Part shown: one piece after another, positions 1 through 8,025 of the stretch
Position numbering within the stretch: the first letter of the stretch is position 1
Layout of the letters: each line of letters starts with the position of its first letter
DNA from: Kumtagia sp052180275
GTDB lineage: Bacteria > Pseudomonadota > Alphaproteobacteria > Rhizobiales > Rhizobiaceae
Assembly: GCF_052180275.1 (NCBI RefSeq)
Contig: NZ_CP197465.1
Span: 1,984,001 to 2,048,000, forward strand
DNA: 64,000 bases
Reading direction: 5' to 3'
Position numbers and translations under genes: made by a program
The notes under the pieces: generated by a model
The model's input: only the letters and a program-made list of their open reading frames with translations
Databases searched by the model: none
What the model was told of the DNA's origin: nothing

Positions 1-471
1 GCGGATCAGTTTGAGATCCGCCAGCTTCGGTTCCGGCTCAGCCATCAGGAACGCCTTGCCGAAGGAAGAAGCGTGAACCGGCGAGCGGCTGCCCAACGGC
101 GCGATTGCCTGCAGGTGCTGCGCGCAATCGACCTTTTCCACAATGATGACATCCGCCCCGTCGCGGCGCGTCAGAAGAGCGGTTTCGCCCGTCGCGTCGA
201 CAAGCTCCTGAAGGTAGGGTCTGGCGGCCGCCCGCAGGTCTTGGCGGTGGAATGCACGGACACCGATTTCCCACATCCGTGTGGTCATCATGTAGCGCCC
301 GTTGGGCTCGTCCTGCGTGACGTAACCCAACTGCGACATGACTTCGAGCATGCGGAAAGTGGTGCTTTTGTTCATTGCGGCGGCCCGCGACAGCTCTGCC
401 ATGCGCACGGGTGCGTCATAGCTCGACAGCAGTTCAAGTAGCGTGAGCGCCTTTTCGACAGTGCCGCTCAT
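1..471 (-). CDS. IclR-family transcriptional regulator, partial (C-terminus beyond window)
   Basis: The leftward frame opens with ATG at 469-471 (MSGTVEKALTLLELL) and stays open to base 1, giving 157 residues. Residues about 5-60 form the winged helix-turn-helix typical of IclR (a stretch near MAELSRAAAMNKSTTFRML), and the part that follows (DLRAAARPYLQELVDATGETALL) is the start of the IclR effector-binding domain. IclR proteins usually control a neighbouring catabolic operon in response to a pathway metabolite. Here it lies downstream of the rhodanese gene on the same strand and next to a divergent catabolic operon, so it is the obvious local regulator. The C-terminal effector site is outside the window. 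Confidence 0.9.
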   Translation of the reverse strand, partial: MSGTVEKALTLLELLSSYDAPVRMAELSRAAAMNKSTTFRMLEVMSQLGYVTQDEPNGRYMMTTRMWEIGVRAFHRQDLRAAARPYLQELVDATGETALLTRRDGADVIIVEKVDCAQHLQAIAPLGSRSPVHASSFGKAFLMAEPEPKLADLKLIR

Positions 472-572
472 GACTATTCCTCCGCCACATCCGTCGACTC
501 AGCCATCGACCATAATTCTCTCAATTAAGCGAAAATCCTCCTACCGCGACCGGGCGTTGTAGGACAAGCATT

Positions 573-983
573 TCACGGACGCTTGAGCTCCACTGCCTCG
601 ACCGCGCCGCCGGAGTTCTTCCAGTTTGTGAAGCCGCCCTCGATATGCGCAACCGGAGCGAGGCCCATCTCCTGGGCAGTCTGGGTCGCGAGCGCCGAAC
701 GCCAGGCCGACGCGCAATAGAAGACGAAGGTTTTGTCTTCCTGGAACACTGGTTTTGCGTAGGGACTTTGGGGATCGATCCAGAATTCCAGCATGCCCCG
801 CGGGCAGGAAAAAGCGCCGGGGATCTTGCCCTCGCGCTGCAACTCACGCGGATCGCGCAGATCGACGAACACGACATCGTCCTTGCCATGCATCGCCAGC
901 GCCTCGTCCATGCCGAGTGTTCTGATCCTGGCATTGGCTTGCGCGATCATGTCCTTGACCGGTCTGGTGATGTTCGACGGCAT
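573..983 (-). CDS. Rhodanese-like domain protein (sulfurtransferase)
   Basis: This is a single rhodanese domain of about 136 residues. It shows the CH2A-like element VVFVDLRDPRELQREGKIPGA and an active-site loop with a catalytic cysteine (FYCASAWRSALA). Rhodaneses carry sulfane sulfur as a cysteine persulfide. A TTG start at 1007 is possible, but ATG at 983 has an AGGA about 10 bases upstream and fits the domain boundary. It is divergent from an operon that contains a PLP-dependent C-S lyase, so a role in handling released sulfur is a reasonable inference. It probably forms a two-gene transcript with the IclR gene. Confidence 0.85.
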   Translation of the reverse strand: MPSNITRPVKDMIAQANARIRTLGMDEALAMHGKDDVVFVDLRDPRELQREGKIPGAFSCPRGMLEFWIDPQSPYAKPVFQEDKTFVFYCASAWRSALATQTAQEMGLAPVAHIEGGFTNWKNSGGAVEAVELKRP

Positions 984-1146
984 GGTGCCAGGTCCTCGCT
1001 CAATCAAGACTGTGCCGATCGTTTTGTCGGCGGCGGTCTCACTATACGCGCATTGACAAGTTGTGCAAATTGATAAAACGTGGTGTCAAATATTGAAACG
1101 TTCGGGCACCGTGGGGACGGTGACCCAAACACGGAGTGTCAGAAGC
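984..1146. promoter_or_regulatory. Divergent promoter region with IclR-type palindromic site
   Basis: This gap separates the rhodanese-IclR unit from the catabolic operon. It holds the 12-mer TCAAATATTGAA at 1086-1097, whose core TCAA-N3-TTGA is an inverted repeat. A related CAAATTGA lies 21 bp upstream at 1066-1073. The same 12-mer recurs in front of the EamA gene at 14922-14933. Leftward, TATAGT (complement around 1042-1047) with a TTGCAC-like element 16 bp upstream could be the rhodanese promoter. A TTGACA lies at 1053-1058 in the rightward sense. The binding protein is inferred to be the adjacent IclR regulator. Confidence 0.55.
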
Positions 1147-2298
1147 GTGTCTCTTACCGATGACCAGCGGATGATTGCGGATGGCGTACGCGCCTTCGTC
1201 GAGCAGGAACTCATTCCGCATGAAACACTCGTGGAGGAAAAGGATCAGGTTCCTCCCGACCTGTTCGCCGAGCTTAAATCCAAGGCGATAAAGGCCGGAT
1301 ACTACGCGCTCAACATGCCCGAGGAACTCGGAGGTGGCGGGCTGGGACAGTCGCTGCGTTCGGCGGCCGAAATCGAGTTCGGCCGGACCACGAGAGCACT
1401 CTCCATCATCTGCAATCGACCCGCACCAATCCTCAAGAGCTGCGTCGGCGACCAGGTCGAAACCTATCTGAAGCCGGTCATCCGCGGAGAGCGCTGGGAG
1501 TGCTTCGGGCTGACCGAGCCAGGCGCGGGTTCGGATGCGCGCCAGATATCAACCAAGGCGGTTCGAGACGGCGACGATTATGTGATCAATGGCGAGAAGA
1601 TATTCATCACCATGGCGATGGTGGCTGACTTCATCATCCTGTTCGCGGTCACCGGCGTGGACGAAGCGCCCAAGGGGCCGCAGAAGCGGATCACCTGCTT
1701 CCTGGTCGACAAGAACCTTCCGGGCGTTTCGGTGCGGCCGCTCGCGCTGGTCGGCAATCGCGGGTTCAAGTCCTGTTCGATCGCTCTTGAGGATGTGCGC
1801 GTTCCCGCGCGCAACATTCTCGGCGAAGAAGGTGGCGGCTTCGCCATAGCCAAGAGCTGGATCTTCTCGGGGCGTATCATGCTTGCCGCGAATATGGTCG
1901 GCCTTGCAGAGCGCGCGATGGGGATCGCAGCGACGTATGCCAACACCAGGCGGGCCTTCGGCAAGACCATAGGCGAGTTCCAGGGTACGTCGTTCAAGCT
2001 GGCCGACATGGCGATGGAGATACAGGCGACGCGGCTTCTGGTGCTGGACGGAGCCGCCAAGCTCGAGGCCGGCACGATCACGCAGCGTGAGGCCTCGATC
2101 GTGAATCTGTTCGGGTCGGAGATGGCAGGCCGGGTGACGGACAACGCTCTCCAGATGCTGGGTGGAATGGGTGTCTCGAAGGAATGGCCGATCGAGCGCA
2201 TGTGGCGCGATGTCCGCGTCGAGCGCATCTGGGAGGGAACCTCGGAGATCCATCGCGATCTCATTTCGCGCGATATCCTGCGGGAGTTTCGCGTATGA
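1147..2298 (+). CDS. Acyl-CoA dehydrogenase (first of two)
   Basis: The protein is about 383 residues, the normal size for FAD-dependent acyl-CoA dehydrogenases, which form the alpha,beta-double bond of an acyl-CoA. It has the N-terminal helical domain, the FAD-binding middle segment CFGLTEPGAGSDA and a C-terminal WEGTSEI in which Glu about 363 matches the catalytic base of medium-chain enzymes. An upstream ATG at 1063 is open, but the GTG at 1147 (VSLTDDQRM) sits about 10 bases after GGAG and gives the usual family N-terminus; the ATG at 1063 would put the operator inside the gene. It is the first gene of the operon and its stop overlaps the next start. Confidence 0.88.
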   Translation: MSLTDDQRMIADGVRAFVEQELIPHETLVEEKDQVPPDLFAELKSKAIKAGYYALNMPEELGGGGLGQSLRSAAEIEFGRTTRALSIICNRPAPILKSCVGDQVETYLKPVIRGERWECFGLTEPGAGSDARQISTKAVRDGDDYVINGEKIFITMAMVADFIILFAVTGVDEAPKGPQKRITCFLVDKNLPGVSVRPLALVGNRGFKSCSIALEDVRVPARNILGEEGGGFAIAKSWIFSGRIMLAANMVGLAERAMGIAATYANTRRAFGKTIGEFQGTSFKLADMAMEIQATRLLVLDGAAKLEAGTITQREASIVNLFGSEMAGRVTDNALQMLGGMGVSKEWPIERMWRDVRVERIWEGTSEIHRDLISRDILREFRV

Positions 2299-3068
2299 GC
2301 CGGGTCAGGACCGAGGTAAAGGGAGATGTCCTGGAGATTACGTTCGACCACGCTCCCGCCAACGCGATAGACCAGAAGGCGAGCCGTGATCTCGACGCCG
2401 CGCTGACACGGCTCAACGAGGATCCGTCGCTGCGTGTGGGTATCGTCACCGGCGCTGGCGAAAGGATGTTTTCTGCCGGGTGGGACCTGAAAGCGGTCGC
2501 CGCGGGGGAAGATGGCGAGGATTTCGGGCCGCACGGTTTCATGTCGCTGAACCGCCACGACCTCATCAAGCCGATAATCTGCGCGGTCAACGGGCTGGCG
2601 GTTGGCGGCGGTTTTGAGTTCGCTCTCTACTCCACCCTGGTCATCGCTGTGCCTGAAGCCGAATTCGGGCTGCCGGAGTTGCAGCGCGGCTTCATCCCGG
2701 AAGCGGGCGGCCTCTGGCGGGCTCACCGGCGCCTGCCGGTCAACGTCGCGTCCGAACTCCTGCTGACAGGCCGTCGGCTGACTGCCGAGGAGGGGCTTCG
2801 CCACGGTTTCATCAACCGGATTGTTGCGCGTGAAAAGTTGGTGCAGACCGCACACGACATGGCCGCCCAGATCATTGCCGGTGCGCCGCTGGCCGTGGCG
2901 GCCCTCCTGGAGGTAACGCGCGAAGTCGAGAGCCTGTCCGATCGTGCGGCCTTCGAGCGGCTTTATGCCGGCCTTCCGTGGCGTGATCGGCTGCGTACCT
3001 CCGAGGACTACAGGGAGGGACCGCGGGCCTTTGCGGAAAAACGCACTCCTCGCTGGACAGGGAAGTAA
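2295..3068 (+). CDS. Enoyl-CoA hydratase/isomerase family protein (CaiD-like)
   Basis: This is a crotonase-fold protein of 257 residues. Both catalytic glutamates are in place: one in VGGGFEFAL and one in FGLPELQRG, which correspond to Glu144 and Glu164 of rat crotonase. The C-terminal half (FIPEAGGLWRAHRRLP, LTGRRLTAEEGLRHGFIN) resembles CaiD-type hydratases more than FadB. It should hydrate the enoyl-CoA made by one of the flanking dehydrogenases. ATG overlaps the stop of the preceding gene (ATGA), and the next gene starts one base after its stop, so translation is coupled. Confidence 0.88.
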   Translation: MSRVRTEVKGDVLEITFDHAPANAIDQKASRDLDAALTRLNEDPSLRVGIVTGAGERMFSAGWDLKAVAAGEDGEDFGPHGFMSLNRHDLIKPIICAVNGLAVGGGFEFALYSTLVIAVPEAEFGLPELQRGFIPEAGGLWRAHRRLPVNVASELLLTGRRLTAEEGLRHGFINRIVAREKLVQTAHDMAAQIIAGAPLAVAALLEVTREVESLSDRAAFERLYAGLPWRDRLRTSEDYREGPRAFAEKRTPRWTGK

Positions 3069-3069
3069 G

Positions 3070-4212
3070 ATGGATTTTGAGATTTCGGACGAACAGCGCC
3101 TGATGCGGGATAATCTCCGGGCATTTCTGACCCGCGAGTGCCCGATCGAGTATGTTCGCGAGTGCGACGAGCAGGAGCGTTTCCCGGTCGAACTCTACCA
3201 GAAGCTCGCAGCCGAGGGATGGCTGGGACTGCCGATCCCGGAAGAATATGGCGGCATGGGCGGAAGCTGCACCGATCTCGCCGTGTTCCTCCAGGAACTG
3301 GCTTATCATTTCGAGGCGGCGGCGAACCTCTACTATACGACGATCGTGATCGCGACGGACGCGCTGGTCCATTTTGCCAGCGAGGAGCAGAAGCGCGAAT
3401 TGCTGCCGAAGCTCGCACGCGGAGAAATCCGCTTCGCATTGTCGCTGTCGGAACCGAATTCCGGCTCGGACGCCGCCTCGCTGCGCACCCGGGCCGTGCT
3501 TGAGGGTGACGAATGGGTCATCAATGGCCAGAAGATGTTCTGCTCGGCGGCACAGATCGCCGATTACATCCTGCTGATGGCGCGCTCGGACGTGGAGGCG
3601 CCCAAGCACAAGGGCATCACCATGTTCTTGTTGCCGGCGAAGACGAAGGGCGTAGAGATCAGGCGGCTCAAGAAGCTCGGTCTCAAACCCATGGACCTGA
3701 ACGAGATATTCCTTACCGACGTGCGGCTGCCGAAGGATGCGATCATCGGTGAGCTGAACAAGGGATGGACCAACGTCCTCAAGACGCTCGACTATGAGCG
3801 CTGCTGCCTGTCGGCGGTCAATGTCGGTGCGGCGCAGAAAGTGCTGGACTACGTCCTCAACTACACCGGCGAGCGCGAGCAGTTCGGACAGAAGATCAAC
3901 AGCTTCCAGCTGACGCGCGCCAAGCTTGCCGACATCGACATGGAGATCGAAGCCGCGCGGCTGCTGCTCTACCGCTCGGCCAACCTGGTCGATCGTGGAA
4001 TTCCAAACAACAAGGAAAGCGCCACGGCGAACCTTTATTCGTCCGAGACCTATGTCCGCGCGGCGCTCAACGGAATGCGGATGATGGGCGGCTGGGGCTA
4101 CCTGATGGAATATGACATGCAGCGCCATTTCCGCGATTCGAAACTGGCGGAAATCGGCGGCGGCACCTCCGAAATCCTCCGCATCATCATCTCGCGCGAA
4201 CTGACGAAATGA
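3070..4212 (+). CDS. Acyl-CoA dehydrogenase (second)
   Basis: This second FAD-dependent acyl-CoA dehydrogenase is 380 residues long (MDFEISDEQRLMRDNLRAF at the start). It has the FAD/substrate segment ALSLSEPNSGSDA and a C-terminal GGGTSEI. At the position where medium-chain enzymes carry the catalytic glutamate it has Gly, as in families that take the base from another helix (isovaleryl-CoA dehydrogenase has Ala there). This suggests a substrate different from the first dehydrogenase, for example a branched or ring-substituted acyl-CoA. The start is set by ATG directly after the preceding stop; the purine-rich end of the upstream gene (GGGAAGTAAG) can serve as ribosome-binding site. Confidence 0.87.
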   Translation: MDFEISDEQRLMRDNLRAFLTRECPIEYVRECDEQERFPVELYQKLAAEGWLGLPIPEEYGGMGGSCTDLAVFLQELAYHFEAAANLYYTTIVIATDALVHFASEEQKRELLPKLARGEIRFALSLSEPNSGSDAASLRTRAVLEGDEWVINGQKMFCSAAQIADYILLMARSDVEAPKHKGITMFLLPAKTKGVEIRRLKKLGLKPMDLNEIFLTDVRLPKDAIIGELNKGWTNVLKTLDYERCCLSAVNVGAAQKVLDYVLNYTGEREQFGQKINSFQLTRAKLADIDMEIEAARLLLYRSANLVDRGIPNNKESATANLYSSETYVRAALNGMRMMGGWGYLMEYDMQRHFRDSKLAEIGGGTSEILRIIISRELTK

Positions 4213-5405
4213 GCGGCGCGCCCGATTCCCGGCCCAGGCTGCGGATCAGCACCCGCGCCGTCCATTCCGGGCTCAATCCAGCCGAGAATTCGGGCGCGAT
4301 CACCGCGCCGATCTTCCAGTCGGCCACCTTCGTGGCCGCCGACACCGCGGAATTGATGGCGATCAACACAGGAGAACGGCGCGGCTACGTCTATTCGCGC
4401 ATTCGCAATCCCACGGTACTCGCCGCCGAGCAACGGGTGGCGGCGCTCGAGGAAGCGCATTCCTGCGTGCTTTTCTCATCCGGCATGGCGGCGATCGCCG
4501 GCGCAATCGCACCTTTTATTAGGGCCGGTGACGATCTTGTTGCCTTGCCCGACATTTATGGCGGCACCGCCAAATATCTGCGCACCATCCTTCCCGCCCA
4601 GGGGGTGAACGTGATCTGGGCGAAGGGTCTGGAGGCTGCCGATGTGGCGGCCGCCGTCACGCCGAAGACCCGGGTCATCTATGCCGAAACCCCGACCAAT
4701 CCGCTGGTGCGGGTGGTCGACCTCGTCGCCATTTCCGAGGTGGCGCGCGGGATCGGCGCGAAATTGATCGTCGACGGCACGCTTGGCAGTCCGATGAACC
4801 AGCGGCCGCTGACGCTGGGGGCAGATGTCGTCGTGCATTCGGCGACGAAATATCTCAACGGCCATGGCGATCTCCTCGTCGGTGCAGTGTGTGGCGACCG
4901 TGCGCTGACCCGCGACATACGCAACCTCCAGCAGGTGTCCGGCGCTGTCGTCGACGCCCATTCGGCGTGGCTCCTGATGCGGGGCATGGCCACCTATGCG
5001 CTCAGGATGCGGCAGCATAACATGTCCGGCCATGCGATCGCCGAGTTTCTGGCCGGGCGTGCGGAGGTTGCTCGCGTGCTCTATCCGGGCTTGCCTGACC
5101 ACCCCGACCACGCGCTTGCCCGCAGGCAGATGTCCGGCTTCGGCGGGCTGATGTCCTTCGAGATGCACGACGCCGAAGCTGCTCAGGCGGTGGTCGATCG
5201 AACCCGGCTCTTCGGCATCGGTCCGTCCGTCGGCGGCGTGGAAAGCCTGATCTCGCAGCCCGGCAACACCTCGCATTTTTCGGTCCCTCCGGAACAGCGG
5301 CACGCTATGGGCATCTCGGACAAGCTGGTGCGCGTCTCAGTCGGTATAGAAGACATAGAAGACCTGATTGCAGATCTGGAACAGGCGCTGGAGGCCGCGC
5401 GGTGA
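4209..5405 (+). CDS. PLP-dependent Cys/Met metabolism enzyme (gamma-lyase/cystathionine synthase family)
   Basis: The protein is 398 residues, full length for the Cys_Met_Meta_PP fold. It shows YSRIRNPT, SSGMAA, the Asp that binds the pyridine nitrogen (LIVDGTLGSP, Asp189) and the PLP lysine in HSATKYLNGHGD (Lys214). Members break or form C-S bonds at the beta or gamma carbon of amino acids, such as methionine gamma-lyase and cystathionine gamma-synthase. The exact reaction cannot be read from sequence. In this operon, next to ureide-opening hydrolases and a divergent rhodanese, a C-S lyase role in degradation is more likely than biosynthesis. It overlaps both neighbours by four bases. Confidence 0.85.
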   Translation: MSGAPDSRPRLRISTRAVHSGLNPAENSGAITAPIFQSATFVAADTAELMAINTGERRGYVYSRIRNPTVLAAEQRVAALEEAHSCVLFSSGMAAIAGAIAPFIRAGDDLVALPDIYGGTAKYLRTILPAQGVNVIWAKGLEAADVAAAVTPKTRVIYAETPTNPLVRVVDLVAISEVARGIGAKLIVDGTLGSPMNQRPLTLGADVVVHSATKYLNGHGDLLVGAVCGDRALTRDIRNLQQVSGAVVDAHSAWLLMRGMATYALRMRQHNMSGHAIAEFLAGRAEVARVLYPGLPDHPDHALARRQMSGFGGLMSFEMHDAEAAQAVVDRTRLFGIGPSVGGVESLISQPGNTSHFSVPPEQRHAMGISDKLVRVSVGIEDIEDLIADLEQALEAAR

Positions 5406-6793
5406 CTTTGATCGTAACAGGCGGAAAGGTCGTCACGCCGGAGGGCGCACGCTATCTCGACGTGGTCATCGAGGGCGAGGCCATCGCCGCGTTGCTGCCA
5501 CCGGGTGAAGCTGTCCGCGCACATTCGGGCGCCGAGCTTGTGGACGCCACGGGAAAGCTGGTCATTCCTGCCGGTGTCGATCCGCATGTGCATCTGCTCG
5601 TCGGCTTCATGGGGCAGCGCTCGGTCTATGATTTCGGTTCCGGCGGCATCGCGGCATTGCGCGGCGGCACGACCGCGATCGTCGATTTCGCCCTGCAGCG
5701 CCGGGGTGGCTCGATGCTGAAGGGTTTGGCGCATCGCCGCAGGCAGGCCGAGGCCAACGTCACGCTGGACTACGGGCTCCACCTGATCGCAACCGATGTG
5801 AACGAGACAACGCTTGCCGAACTCCCGGAATTGCGCGCGCAGGGCGTGACCACCTTCAAGGTCTATACCGTCTACGAAGAGGACGGCCTGAAGCTTGAGG
5901 ACGGACAGCTTTATGCCTTGATGGCCGAGGCAGCGCGAAACGACATGTCCATCGTGCTGCATGCCGAGAATGCCGGCATCGTCGAGCGCCTGCGCGGGGA
6001 GGCGGTTGCTGCCGGCCACACGGAACCGCGCTGGCATGCCCTGACGCGTCCGCCAATCGTGGAGATCGAGGCCATAGGGCGCGCCATCGCCTTTTCGCGC
6101 GCCACCGGCTGTGGCGTTCATATCCTGCACCTCGTCGCAGCAGATGCGATTGCGCTGGTGAAGGCGGCGCGGGCCGAAGGCCTGCCGGTTACCGCAGAGA
6201 CATGCACGCACTATCTGGCGCTGACCGACGAGGCGCTGGAGCGCGGGAACGGCCACGAATTCATCCTGTCGCCGCCGCTGCGGGATCGCGCCAACCAGGA
6301 TCGCCTCTGGCAGGGGCTCGTTGAAAAAGGCCTGCAACTCGTCGCGTCGGACGAGGTCTCCTATTCGGCGCAGGCGAAGGCGCTCGGTCTGCCTTCCTTC
6401 GCAAACGTCGCGAACGGCATAACCGGCATCGAGGCGCGCCTGCCGGTGCTGTTCACTCTGGGCGTCGACCAGGGGCGGATAGGCCTGCAGCGTTTCGTAG
6501 AACTGTTCTCGACCTGGCCTGCGGAGATATTCGGCTTTACGGGAAAAGGCAGGATTGCGCCGGGATATGACGCGGACCTGGCCATCATAGATCCGGTCAC
6601 CCGCCGAACCATGTCTCCGGCCAGCGACTACGGCGACATCGGCTACAATCCCTATAGCGGCATGGACCTGACCGGTTTTGCCACCGAGACCATCTATCGC
6701 GGCAAGGTCGTGGTCAGGGACGGGGTCTTTCTGGGGCGGGAAGGGCAGGGCCGTTTCGTCGCCCGGGCATCGGCCAAGAGGCCGGCTCCATGA
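5402..6793 (+). CDS. Hydantoinase/dihydropyrimidinase-family amidohydrolase
   Basis: The 463-residue protein has the cyclic amidohydrolase layout. The first metal ligands are in GVDPHVHL, the lysine that becomes carbamylated is in TTFKVYTVYE, later ligands are in VLHAENAGIV and HILHLVAADA, and the catalytic Asp is in ASDEVSY (the usual motif is SDHC). The C-terminus carries the beta-strand stretch GYDADLAIIDP. The family opens cyclic ureides or imides (hydantoins, dihydropyrimidines). The following gene is an N-carbamoyl-amino-acid hydrolase, the normal partner reaction. GTG start at 5402 overlaps the stop of the PLP enzyme gene. Confidence 0.87.
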   Translation: MTLIVTGGKVVTPEGARYLDVVIEGEAIAALLPPGEAVRAHSGAELVDATGKLVIPAGVDPHVHLLVGFMGQRSVYDFGSGGIAALRGGTTAIVDFALQRRGGSMLKGLAHRRRQAEANVTLDYGLHLIATDVNETTLAELPELRAQGVTTFKVYTVYEEDGLKLEDGQLYALMAEAARNDMSIVLHAENAGIVERLRGEAVAAGHTEPRWHALTRPPIVEIEAIGRAIAFSRATGCGVHILHLVAADAIALVKAARAEGLPVTAETCTHYLALTDEALERGNGHEFILSPPLRDRANQDRLWQGLVEKGLQLVASDEVSYSAQAKALGLPSFANVANGITGIEARLPVLFTLGVDQGRIGLQRFVELFSTWPAEIFGFTGKGRIAPGYDADLAIIDPVTRRTMSPASDYGDIGYNPYSGMDLTGFATETIYRGKVVVRDGVFLGREGQGRFVARASAKRPAP

Positions 6794-8025
6794 ACTTCCG
6801 CCGCGACTTCTCCGCGCTTGCCGGGATCGGAGCCGATCCTACCGGCGGCTGGTCGCGACCAGCCTTCGGTCCTGCCGATATCGCCGCGCACGAATGGTTT
6901 CTGGCGCAAGGCCGCGCCAGCGGCCTGGAAGCCTCCTATGACAGTTTCGGCAACGCCATCCTGCGACTGGAGGGTGAGGGGCCCGCGATCCTCATCGGTT
7001 CGCACCTCGACACGGTGAAAAATGGCGGCGCTTTTGACGGCGTGATCGGTGTGCTGGCCGGGCTCGAGGTCGCGCGGCGCATCAAGGCCGAAGGTACGCC
7101 CGGGGCGCCGGTCGAGGTCATAGCCTTTCGCGACGAGGAAGGACGCTTCGGCCCGTTCACGGGCAGCCGCGCCATGGCCGGTCTGCACGACGAGGAAGCG
7201 CTGACGCGCGCGCGCTCGCCCGATGGCGTGAACCTGTCCGAGTCCATGGCGCAGGCAGGCTTTGAGCTGGGCAATGCACCGAGAGACTGGGGTGCGGTCG
7301 CGGCCTGGCTGGAGCTTCATATCGAGCAGGGGCCGGTTCTGGCGGATGCCGGCGTGCCGCTTGGCATTGTGACCTCGATCGCCGGACAGGAGCGTCTGTC
7401 CCTGAAATTTGCGGGGCAGCCCGATCATGCCGGCACTGTGCCGATGGACTTGCGGCGTGACGCCTTCGCCGGCGCCGCGCGTTTTGCGGTGGCGTTTCGC
7501 GAAGAGGTTTTGGCGACGGGCGACGGCGATCTGCGGGGCACGATCGGCATCATCCGCGTTTCGCCCAACCAGGGCAACGTCGTGCCTGGCGAGGTGACGC
7601 TCGGCCTGGAAATGCGCAGTACCAATTCAGCCACATTGGCAAAGCTTCTCGACAGCGTTGCGGAACTGGCGAACAGGATCGCCGCGGAGGAGAAGCTCGA
7701 ACTGCGGATACGGAGTACCTATTCCGACACGCCGGTCCCGATGGCGGACTGGTTGCAACGTACATTGGCATCATCGGCCGCAAGCCTTGGACATCCGGCC
7801 ATGACGCTTCCATCCGGGGCCAACCATGATTCCGGCATCATCGGCCGGATTGTGCCGGCCGGGATGCTGTTTGTGCCGTCGGTCGGCGGGCGCAGTCACT
7901 GCCCGGAAGAGGAAACCGACCTCGGCCAGATCGAGGCCGCGATCGATGTCCTGCATCGGACGGTCGTCGAATTGCGCCGCGACGACAGACGCATCGCCGC
8001 CCATCCATCCGGAATCGCCGGCTGA
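6790..8025 (+). CDS. N-carbamoyl-L-amino-acid hydrolase / allantoate amidohydrolase family (M20)
   Basis: The protein is 411 residues, typical for the Zn/Mn-dependent M20 carbamoylase group. Metal ligands are visible in GSHLDTV, in the bridging Asp of GGAFDGVIGV, in FRDEEGRFGP and in LELHIEQGP, and a further His is in SGANHDSGI. These enzymes remove the carbamoyl group of ureido acids as CO2 and NH3. Placed directly behind the hydantoinase homologue with a four-base overlap, it most likely acts on the opened ureide. Allantoate amidohydrolase is the main alternative, but no other allantoin genes are present. Confidence 0.88.
   Translation: MNFRRDFSALAGIGADPTGGWSRPAFGPADIAAHEWFLAQGRASGLEASYDSFGNAILRLEGEGPAILIGSHLDTVKNGGAFDGVIGVLAGLEVARRIKAEGTPGAPVEVIAFRDEEGRFGPFTGSRAMAGLHDEEALTRARSPDGVNLSESMAQAGFELGNAPRDWGAVAAWLELHIEQGPVLADAGVPLGIVTSIAGQERLSLKFAGQPDHAGTVPMDLRRDAFAGAARFAVAFREEVLATGDGDLRGTIGIIRVSPNQGNVVPGEVTLGLEMRSTNSATLAKLLDSVAELANRIAAEEKLELRIRSTYSDTPVPMADWLQRTLASSAASLGHPAMTLPSGANHDSGIIGRIVPAGMLFVPSVGGRSHCPEEETDLGQIEAAIDVLHRTVVELRRDDRRIAAHPSGIAG

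Noticed and set aside
1578..4128. Long leftward open frames of more than 400 codons opposite the dehydrogenase and hydratase genes
   Set aside because: They are antisense to well-supported enzymes, have no family motifs, and reflect the high GC content.
5402..8025. Pyrimidine (Pyd) or allantoin pathway
   Set aside because: The two hydrolases fit, but dihydropyrimidine dehydrogenase, allantoinase partners and ureidoglycolate genes are missing, and CoA-dependent enzymes share the operon.
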